A model generated the notes under the pieces. That model made no database searches. It was given only the letters and a program-made list of their open reading frames with translations, and had not been told where the DNA came from. A DNA stretch of 5,733 nucleotides from Rickettsiales bacterium (GTDB lineage Bacteria; Pseudomonadota; Alphaproteobacteria; Pelagibacterales; Pelagibacteraceae): contig SYDM01000036.1 in assembly GCA_005801485.1 (NCBI GenBank), forward strand, positions 1 through 5,733, given 5' to 3'. This document shows positions 1 to 5,172 of this stretch, one piece after another. Every line of letters starts with the position of its first letter. Positions within the stretch are counted from its first letter, which is position 1. A program made the position numbers and the translations under genes.

Positions 1-60
1 GGAAATAACAAAGAAAACTTAAAATTAATATCTGAACTAAAAAAAATTCTTAATGTTTAA
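1..60 (+). CDS. hisC: C-terminal end of an aminotransferase, probably histidinol-phosphate aminotransferase (partial)
   Basis: Frame 1 is open from the first base and ends at TAA 58-60, giving GNNKENLKLISELKKILNV. The pattern G-x3-EN-x2-L-x2-L-x2-IL is the usual last helix of class I/II aminotransferases of the HisC type, where a phrase like IGTxEEN is followed by an LxxLKxIL helix. The fragment overlaps the next gene by 8 bases (ATGTTTAA, 53-60), which implies cotranscription and probably translational coupling. In many alphaproteobacteria hisC directly precedes tyrC, and HisC-like enzymes can also transaminate aromatic substrates, so the pairing makes sense for tyrosine/phenylalanine synthesis. 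With only 19 residues visible, the PLP lysine and substrate pocket are outside the window. Another class I/II aminotransferase is possible. Confidence 0.62.
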   Translation, partial: GNNKENLKLISELKKILNV

Positions 61-958
61 TACTATATCTATAATTGGCTGTGGTTTAATAGGATCTTCA
101 ATTTTAAGAGCAATTCAAAACAAAAATTTATCTAAAGAAATTAAAATTTTTGATTTGTCAAAAGACGTAATTATATATCTAAAAAAAGAAAATATATGTT
201 CAAATATTTCAATAGACATTAGACAATGTGTCAGAGATTCAGATCTAATAATTATTGCTACACCCTTAAGTAGTTATAAAGAAATAATACTATCTATAAA
301 GGATGATTTAAAAAAAGGAACTATTCTAACCGATACGGGGTCAGTTAAAAAAGAAGTTATGAAAATTATTCATAATATGAATTTAAAAGATATTAATTGG
401 ATACCTTCTCATCCTATAGCCGGGACAGAAGAAAGCGGTCCAAAAGCAGGCTACGCAGATATGTTTGAAAATCGTTGGTGTATAATTTCGCCACCAAAAG
501 ATGTGGCTGAGCAACCAATAAAAATTTTAAAATCATTTTGGGAGGCCATTGGAAGTAAAGTGAAGATAATGACCCCAGAGGAACATGATGAAATCTTATC
601 TTTAACTAGTCATTTACCGCATGCTATTGCTTACAATATTGTTAGAACTGTAATTAATGTTGAAGATAAATTAAAGCAAGAAGTTGTTTTGTATAGCGCT
701 GGTGGCTTAAGAGACTTTACAAGAATAGCAGCATCAAACCCTTTGATGTGGAGAGATATTTTTTTAGATAACAATGAAAATATTTCTAAAGGTATTGATA
801 AATTTATTGAAAAACTTCAAGAACTTAAAGAAGCTTTAAATGATAAAAATGGAGATAAACTTTATAAAATTTTTAATTCTACAAAAGAATTACGAAAAGA
901 AATTATTAAAGCTGGGCAAGATACTAGTAAGCCAGATTTTGGTAGAAAAAAAGATTAA
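53..958 (+). CDS. tyrC: Prephenate/arogenate (cyclohexadienyl) dehydrogenase
   Basis: This cytoplasmic enzyme carries out the NAD-dependent oxidative decarboxylation of prephenate or arogenate in tyrosine synthesis. The 301-residue protein has a Rossmann fold with GCGLIG at residues 9-14 and Asp34 at the end of strand 2, which favours NAD over NADP. Further TyrA-family blocks are ATPLSSY (69-75), TDTGSVK (93-99), HPIAGTEESG (120-129), SHLPH (186-190), GGLRDFTRIA (217-226) and MWRDI (232-236). His120 and His187/His190 lie in blocks that hold catalytic and substrate-binding residues in this family. There is no fused chorismate mutase domain and no ACT domain, so this is the short TyrC form with no visible tyrosine-sensing domain. 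The start at 53 overlaps the upstream gene by 8 bases and puts the glycine-rich loop at the expected distance from the N-terminus. The stop shares TTAA (955-958) with the convergent acyltransferase gene. Prephenate versus arogenate preference cannot be read from the sequence. Confidence 0.93.
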   Translation: MFNTISIIGCGLIGSSILRAIQNKNLSKEIKIFDLSKDVIIYLKKENICSNISIDIRQCVRDSDLIIIATPLSSYKEIILSIKDDLKKGTILTDTGSVKKEVMKIIHNMNLKDINWIPSHPIAGTEESGPKAGYADMFENRWCIISPPKDVAEQPIKILKSFWEAIGSKVKIMTPEEHDEILSLTSHLPHAIAYNIVRTVINVEDKLKQEVVLYSAGGLRDFTRIAASNPLMWRDIFLDNNENISKGIDKFIEKLQELKEALNDKNGDKLYKIFNSTKELRKEIIKAGQDTSKPDFGRKKD

Positions 959-1662
959 GAAAATTTTTTCATTTCAGAATAAATTTTTTCTTCAAGTATT
1001 TTAATAAAAGCGTTTTTTTCTATTCCTGGTTTAATAGGTTCTAAAAAAGATATATGTATATCTCCAGAATATTTTAAAAAACTATTTTTAGGCCAAATTT
1101 TTCCAGAGTTTAACGCAACAGGTATGCAATGCAAACCAAGAGAGTCATAAATTCTTCCCACGCCTTTTTTAAAAGGAACTATTTCATTAAATTTAATTCT
1201 TGTTCCTTGAGGAAAAATTAAGAGAGGTCTGTTATTTTCATTAATAGATTTTTTAATTTTATCAAAAAAATTTAAATTTTTTTTTGTTATTTTTTCTCTA
1301 ATAATTTCAATTGAACCAATTTTTTTAAGATACCAACCAAATAAGGGAACTTTTAAAAGTTCTTTTTTAAGAATAAAAATAGGGAAATTAAGTGGCGCTT
1401 GAAAAACAAAAGTTTCAAACATGGATTGGTGTGCAGACGCGATAAAAAATTTTTCTACTTTTTTTAAATTTCCTAGTCCATGAAAGATAACTTTAGTATT
1501 TAAAAATATTCTTAATATGAGGATAATATAATAAGCTAAAAATTTACCGCAATATAGAGCCAATTTTGCAGGTAGGAGTAAAGTGGGTATAGCAGATATT
1601 AAAACTAATATTATTCCTAAATATAAAAAAAAATTAAAAATTAAAGATCTAATAAATTGCAT
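955..1662 (-). CDS. plsC: 1-acyl-sn-glycerol-3-phosphate acyltransferase (PlsC family)
   Basis: PlsC acylates lysophosphatidic acid to phosphatidic acid at the inner membrane, the second acylation of phospholipid synthesis. The 235-residue protein starts with a hydrophobic helix (about 6-30), with a second hydrophobic stretch at 40-55. Four acyltransferase blocks follow: AHQSMFET (77-84, motif I, His78 and Glu83), IGSIEIIR (115-122, motif II), FPQGTR (150-155, motif III) and IPVALNSG (180-187, motif IV). Motif I is HX4E rather than the textbook HX4D, and motif III has Gln for Glu. I recall both changes from alphaproteobacterial homologues, so loss of activity is not implied. The ATG overlaps the lysA stop by one base (TAATG), which points to translational coupling in the argH-lptM-lysA-plsC transcript. 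The stop is nested with that of tyrC. Acyl acceptor specificity is inferred from family and length; an acyltransferase for another lipid remains possible. Confidence 0.85.
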   Translation of the reverse strand: MQFIRSLIFNFFLYLGIILVLISAIPTLLLPAKLALYCGKFLAYYIILILRIFLNTKVIFHGLGNLKKVEKFFIASAHQSMFETFVFQAPLNFPIFILKKELLKVPLFGWYLKKIGSIEIIREKITKKNLNFFDKIKKSINENNRPLLIFPQGTRIKFNEIVPFKKGVGRIYDSLGLHCIPVALNSGKIWPKNSFLKYSGDIHISFLEPIKPGIEKNAFIKILEEKIYSEMKKFS

Positions 1663-2891
1663 TAAGCGTTTATTAATTTCAGCAAATCCTGTCTTTTTCT
1701 TATAATTTTAAATTTATTTTTATTAACAAGAATTTCTGAAATTAACGGTCTTGTATTGTAGTTGGAAGACAAAGAAAATCCATAAGCACCAGTATTTGTA
1801 ATAGCAACAAAATCTCCTTCACTTATCTTTTGATATTTTTTATATTTTGTAAATTTGCAAGTAGACTCACAAATAGGCCCCACAAATTCTAGAGGCCCAG
1901 AAAATTTTTTAGACATTTTATTTACAGGCACAATTTCATGCTTAGCATCATAAAGGGCTGGCCTCATAAAATCATTCATACCTGCATCTAAAATAATAAA
2001 ATATTTATTAGGACCTTTTTTAATATATTGAATTTTACTTATCAAAATTCCCGAGTTTCCAACTAAAAATCTTCCAGGTTCAAAAATAATATTACAATTT
2101 AATTTTTTTTGAAATTCATGCACTAGTTTTGCATAATGGTTTAAATTAATTTGCTTATCGTCTTTATCGTAGGTGATTCCAAAACCTCCACCAAGATCAA
2201 TATATTTAAGTTTTATTTTTAAATTGTTTATTACTTTTAAGAGAATATTTAATGTTTTTTTGTACGGTACATCTGAAAGTATCTGACTTCCTATGTGTAC
2301 GCTTAAAGCATCAACTTTTAAATTTTTGAATTGTTTAATATTTTTATAAAATGTATTAAAATTTTTTATTGAAATACCAAATTTATTTTCAGATTTACCA
2401 GTTGAAATTTTTTTATTTGTTTTTGCATCAACATCAGGATTTAATCTAAAGCCAACAGATATTTTTTTATTAAATTTTTTTCCTATATTATCAATTAATC
2501 TTGCTTCACTTTCAGACTCAATATTTATTAACAATATTTTTTTTTTAATAGCTAACTTTAATTCTTCCTCGGTTTTTCCCACTCCAGAAAAAACTATTTT
2601 ATTTGTTTTAATGCCTGCTTTTATAGCTTTAAGAAGCTCACCACCTGAGACAACGTCTACGCCAGCACCTAACTTTCCAAGTATTTTAATTATTGATAAA
2701 TTTGTATTAGCTTTTGCAGCGAAGCAAATAAGAGGCTTTGTATTTTTAAAACTTTGAGCTAACTTTAAATAATTTTCTTTAATTTGATTTTCAGAATAAA
2801 TATAGAAAGGTGTTTTATTTTTTTTAGCGAGATTTAAAACTGAAGACTTTTCTACAAAAAGTTTTGAGCCAGAATATTTTATATGAGCCAT
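1662..2891 (-). CDS. lysA: Diaminopimelate decarboxylase
   Basis: LysA is the PLP enzyme that decarboxylates meso-diaminopimelate to L-lysine, the last step of the DAP pathway, in the cytoplasm. The 409 residues match the usual length for fold type III decarboxylases. The PLP-binding Lys60 sits in CFAAKANTN (56-64), followed by HIGSQ (199-203), the phosphate-binding GGGFG (234-238) and EPGR (271-274). In the C-terminal barrel, DAGMNDFMRP (302-311) is followed by GPICES (338-343), with the active-site Cys341-Glu342 pair that the partner subunit supplies in the dimer. GAYGFSLSSNYN (368-379) carries the conserved late tyrosine. The presence of Cys-Glu in that block separates it from ornithine/arginine decarboxylases only by overall pattern, but the DAP-type signature is complete. 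The ATG lies 5 bases after the stop of the small lipoprotein gene, and the stop overlaps the plsC start by one base. No Shine-Dalgarno sequence is visible. Confidence 0.95.
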   Translation of the reverse strand: MAHIKYSGSKLFVEKSSVLNLAKKNKTPFYIYSENQIKENYLKLAQSFKNTKPLICFAAKANTNLSIIKILGKLGAGVDVVSGGELLKAIKAGIKTNKIVFSGVGKTEEELKLAIKKKILLINIESESEARLIDNIGKKFNKKISVGFRLNPDVDAKTNKKISTGKSENKFGISIKNFNTFYKNIKQFKNLKVDALSVHIGSQILSDVPYKKTLNILLKVINNLKIKLKYIDLGGGFGITYDKDDKQINLNHYAKLVHEFQKKLNCNIIFEPGRFLVGNSGILISKIQYIKKGPNKYFIILDAGMNDFMRPALYDAKHEIVPVNKMSKKFSGPLEFVGPICESTCKFTKYKKYQKISEGDFVAITNTGAYGFSLSSNYNTRPLISEILVNKNKFKIIRKRQDLLKLINA

Positions 2892-2896
2892 GTATT

Positions 2897-3010
2897 TTAA
2901 GATAGAACGATAATTATTTGTTTATTTTTTCCTTGGTATTTAGGATCTGATTTTTTGCCACAACTTTCTAATATAAATAAACTTATAACTATGAAAAAAA
3001 AAATTTTCAT
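2897..3010 (-). CDS. lptM: Very small lipoprotein, LptM-like
   Basis: This is a 37-codon minus-strand frame between argH and lysA that a standard length cutoff would miss. It starts MKIFFFIVISLFILESC and continues GKKSDPKYQ: a short basic n-region, a hydrophobic core (residues 3-14) and a lipobox LESC ending in Cys17, as in a type II signal peptide. The CGKKSDP after the cysteine matches the C-G-x-K-G-(D/P)-P pattern I associate with LptM/YifL-type lipoproteins, which in many Proteobacteria lie directly before lysA or dapF. E. coli LptM assists disulfide maturation of the LptD-LptE translocon; a similar role here is inference from family likeness. The mature part is only 21 residues, shorter than in E. 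coli. The ATG overlaps the argH stop (ATGA, 3007-3010), and the stop lies 5 bases before lysA, so it fits exactly in the operon. Residue -2 of the lipobox is Glu, which is unusual. Confidence 0.72.
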   Translation of the reverse strand: MKIFFFIVISLFILESCGKKSDPKYQGKNKQIIIVLS

Positions 3011-4395
3011 TTAATTTCGTTTTTATATTTTTTTATCATTTTCTTTATATTATTTGTAGAAGTTCCACCATATGAATTTTTAGAATTCATTGAATGAGTT
3101 ACATCAAAAATTTTTAAAATATTTTTATCTAAATCCTTATGGAATTTTTTTAATTCTTCCAGAGATATTTGATCCAAAGTTTTATTTTTTTTCTCAGCAA
3201 AATTAACAAGCAATGAAGAAATATTATAAGATTCTCTAAAAGATAATTTTTTTTCTTTCACAAGATAATCTGCGAAATCAGTCGCGGTAGTAAATCCCTG
3301 GTTAGCCATTTTGTACATTCTTTCTTTTGAAACTTTAAGATTTTCTATTAGTTCATAAGACATTATTAAAGAATCTTTCAAGGTATCATAACCATCAAAC
3401 ACTAAAGCCTTATCATCTTGTAAATCTTTAAAGTATGACATTGGCAAACCTTTCATGATTGTTAAAATTGAGTTTAGTTTTCCGTAATTTATTCCAACCC
3501 TTCCTCTAATTAATTCTGCAGGGTCAGGATTTTTTTTTTGTGGCATAATTGAAGATCCAGTTAAAACGCTATCATTAAATTCAATTAATTTATAAGCTTC
3601 AGAATTTAAAATAATAAAATCTTCTGCTAATCTCGATAAGTGCATAGCACAAACAGCTGCTGCATATAAAAAGTCAATTGCAAAATCTCTATCAGAAACA
3701 GAGTCGATTGAATTGTCGGTAGGCTTTTTAAATCCCATTTTTTTTGCAGTATAATTTCTATCAATTTTATAAGATGTTCCAGATAGAGCAGCTGAACCCA
3801 AAGGAGATTCATCTAAAAGATTTAGATTATTTTCAAATCTTTTTTTATCTCTTTTTAGCATTTCATAATAAGCTAAAAGATAATGTGCAAAAGAAATAGG
3901 CTGGGCATTTTTTAGATGAGTGAATCCAGGCATAACAGTATCAATATTTTTATCAGCATTTTTTATTATTATTTTCATTACATTAGAAATATCTTTTAAG
4001 ATATTTTGAGTTGATTCTTTTACCCACAATTTAAAATCTGTAACTACTTGATCATTTCTAGACCTTGCAGTGTGCATGAAACCAGCGGCAGGGCCTATAA
4101 TTTGAAATAATTTTTTTTCTATATTTAAATGAATATCTTCATATTTCTCCTCAAAAATAAATTTACCACTACTAATTAAAGATTTTATCTTTTTTAAACC
4201 TTTAATGATCTTTTTACCTTTATCTATAGGTATAATTCTTTGTCTCATAAGCATTTGTGTATGAATAGTTGAAGAAAAAATATCCTGTTGATAGAGTCTT
4301 TTATCTACATTAATGGAAGAGCCAATTCTTTGTAAAGATTTAGAGATTTTACCTTTTAATCTTTTTGACCAAACTGTTTTAATTTTATTTTTCAT
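3007..4395 (-). CDS. argH: Argininosuccinate lyase
   Basis: ArgH cleaves argininosuccinate to arginine and fumarate, the last step of arginine synthesis, as a cytoplasmic homotetramer of the fumarase/aspartase superfamily. The 462 residues are the normal length. Visible landmarks are SINVDKRLYQQDI (27-39), the substrate-binding HTARSRNDQ (108-116), TH-x3-AQP with His159/160-region acid-base residues (THLKNAQP, 159-166), SPLGSAALSG (197-206), and the superfamily signature GSSIMPQKKNP (280-290), whose Ser281/Ser282 lie in the mobile catalytic loop. A C-terminal SYGGTS (441-446) closes the family pattern. The ATG at 4395 gives the usual short N-terminal arm. It is the first gene of the minus-strand operon; its stop overlaps the start of the lipoprotein by 4 bases. 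It diverges from tlpA over 30 bases. The signature loop is encoded over an unbroken run of ten A on the coding strand (3530-3539). Confidence 0.95.
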   Translation of the reverse strand: MKNKIKTVWSKRLKGKISKSLQRIGSSINVDKRLYQQDIFSSTIHTQMLMRQRIIPIDKGKKIIKGLKKIKSLISSGKFIFEEKYEDIHLNIEKKLFQIIGPAAGFMHTARSRNDQVVTDFKLWVKESTQNILKDISNVMKIIIKNADKNIDTVMPGFTHLKNAQPISFAHYLLAYYEMLKRDKKRFENNLNLLDESPLGSAALSGTSYKIDRNYTAKKMGFKKPTDNSIDSVSDRDFAIDFLYAAAVCAMHLSRLAEDFIILNSEAYKLIEFNDSVLTGSSIMPQKKNPDPAELIRGRVGINYGKLNSILTIMKGLPMSYFKDLQDDKALVFDGYDTLKDSLIMSYELIENLKVSKERMYKMANQGFTTATDFADYLVKEKKLSFRESYNISSLLVNFAEKKNKTLDQISLEELKKFHKDLDKNILKIFDVTHSMNSKNSYGGTSTNNIKKMIKKYKNEIK

Positions 4396-4425
4396 TTTAC
4401 TGTGTTAATTTTAATTTAAATTAAT
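4396..4425. promoter_or_regulatory. Divergent argH/tlpA promoter region with 14-base perfect palindrome
   Basis: Only 30 bases separate the two divergent start codons, and both genes must be transcribed from or through here. Bases 4411-4424 (TTAATTTAAATTAA) form a perfect palindrome. Toward argH, TAAAAT (4413-4408) resembles a -10 box and would give a leader of only a few bases. A -35 element for either gene would have to lie in the neighbouring coding sequence. Neither start has a Shine-Dalgarno sequence. Such AT-only palindromes can arise by chance in this composition, so an operator role is speculative. Confidence 0.4.
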
Positions 4426-4953
4426 ATGAAAATTAGTAAATCTTTTAAAATCTATATACACGTATTTGTTGCTTTTTTCCTAGCCCAGCAACTTCTAAGT
4501 GAAACAAATTACTCTAAAAATATAGTACTTCACAAGGAGCCCTTAGAAATTAAAGAATTAAATTTTAAAGATTTTAATTTAAATGATGTGGATTTAGCTG
4601 GCAAAAAAGGCAATATCATGATTTTAAATTTTTGGACAACTTGGTGTGTTCCTTGCAAAAAAGAGATGCCGTCTCTAGATAGATTAGCAAAAAAATATCC
4701 AGAAATTTTGATTTACGCAATAAATTTAGAAAAACCAAACCAAGTAAAAGCAAAAAAATTTTTTACTGACTTAGAAATTTCTAAATTAAATATTTATTTT
4801 GACCCTGAGTTTTCTTTAGTTAAAATATTTAATATGTGGGGCATTCCCACAAGTATTCTTATAGATAAAAATGGCCAAGAATTTGGAAGAGTTATTGGCG
4901 AAGTAGACTTTTATGATAAATCTTTTACTGAACTTTTAAAAAAATACCTTTAA
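4426..4953 (+). CDS. tlpA: Membrane-anchored periplasmic thioredoxin, TlpA/ResA-like
   Basis: This is a thiol-disulfide oxidoreductase of the TlpA/ResA/CcmG group, expected to face the periplasm. These proteins usually act as reductants for apocytochrome c or for copper-site assembly in cytochrome oxidase. Of 175 residues, 1-25 form a basic start plus hydrophobic helix (IYIHVFVAFFLA, 9-20), acting as signal anchor or signal peptide; no clear cleavage site or lipobox is seen. The thioredoxin fold follows: MILNFWTTWCVPC (65-77) holds the active-site pair Cys74 and Cys77 in WCVPC, then KEMPSLDRL (79-87), and GIPT (139-142) gives the cis-proline loop at Pro141, followed by SILIDKNG (143-150). The family often lies beside argH in alphaproteobacteria; here it is divergent. 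The stop is nested with that of the next gene in TTAA (4950-4953). The exact partner, cytochrome c or oxidase, cannot be told from sequence. Confidence 0.87.
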   Translation: MKISKSFKIYIHVFVAFFLAQQLLSETNYSKNIVLHKEPLEIKELNFKDFNLNDVDLAGKKGNIMILNFWTTWCVPCKKEMPSLDRLAKKYPEILIYAINLEKPNQVKAKKFFTDLEISKLNIYFDPEFSLVKIFNMWGIPTSILIDKNGQEFGRVIGEVDFYDKSFTELLKKYL

Positions 4954-5150
4954 TTTTTAAAAAAATAAGCAAGAAGGACCAAAACTATAATTGCAATAAA
5001 TTGTAAAAGAACCCGGAGTTGCATTAGTTTATTGGAATATTTTTTACTGGTGTCACCTCCTTTAAATAAAGTATAAATACCTAGCACTAAAACAATTGCA
5101 ACAGCACCTAATAAAATAAAACCTATAAAATTGAATAAAAAATTAGACAT
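4950..5150 (-). CDS. HIG1-type twin transmembrane protein
   Basis: This is a 66-residue inner-membrane protein with two helices (about 5-28 and 47-64) joined by a short basic loop. The loop has GG at 31-32 and SNKLMQLRVLLQ at 39-50, matching the S-N-K-(L/M)-M-x-x-R-V-x-x-Q core that bacterial HIG1_N-domain proteins share with mitochondrial Rcf1/HIGD proteins. In mitochondria these associate with cytochrome bc1/oxidase supercomplexes; a related role in bacterial respiration is plausible but not shown by this sequence. The ATG at 5150 places the first helix right after a four-residue N-terminus. The gene converges on tlpA with a 4-base overlap and diverges from the esterase gene over 22 bases, so it is probably a single-gene transcript. 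The match is to a short, low-information family, hence the moderate confidence in function; that it is a real gene is likely. Confidence 0.8.
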   Translation of the reverse strand: MSNFLFNFIGFILLGAVAIVLVLGIYTLFKGGDTSKKYSNKLMQLRVLLQFIAIIVLVLLAYFFKN

Positions 5151-5172
5151 AAATAATTATTAATTAAATATC
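5151..5172. promoter_or_regulatory. Very short divergent promoter region between the HIG1-like and esterase genes
   Basis: The 22 bases between the two start codons are all A/T except the last. They include a 10-base palindrome AATAATTATT (5152-5161) and TTAATTAA (5160-5167). The space is too small for two complete promoters, so -35 elements, and perhaps -10 elements, must lie inside the opposite gene, or the transcripts are essentially leaderless. No Shine-Dalgarno sequence precedes either ATG. No specific promoter box can be assigned with confidence. Confidence 0.33.

Noticed and set aside
945..970. Possible terminator: GAAAAAA (945-951) paired with TTTTTTC (964-970) around the tyrC/plsC junction
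   Set aside because: The stem has one G-C pair and otherwise only A-T with a 12-base loop, so it would be too weak. Such pairings are common in this composition.
961..990. Direct repeat AAATTTTTTC at 961-970 and 981-990
   Set aside because: It lies in plsC codons for Lys/Phe/Glu/Ile and is low-complexity sequence expected by chance in this genome.
2892..3006. Treating the argH-lysA interval as a noncoding leader or riboswitch for lysA
   Set aside because: The interval is filled by the small lipoprotein frame, and no GC-containing stems or lysine-riboswitch-like elements are seen.
3627..3812. Open frame of 61 codons on the minus strand inside argH
   Set aside because: It lies wholly within argH in another frame, shows no recognisable domain, and argH is intact with all motifs.
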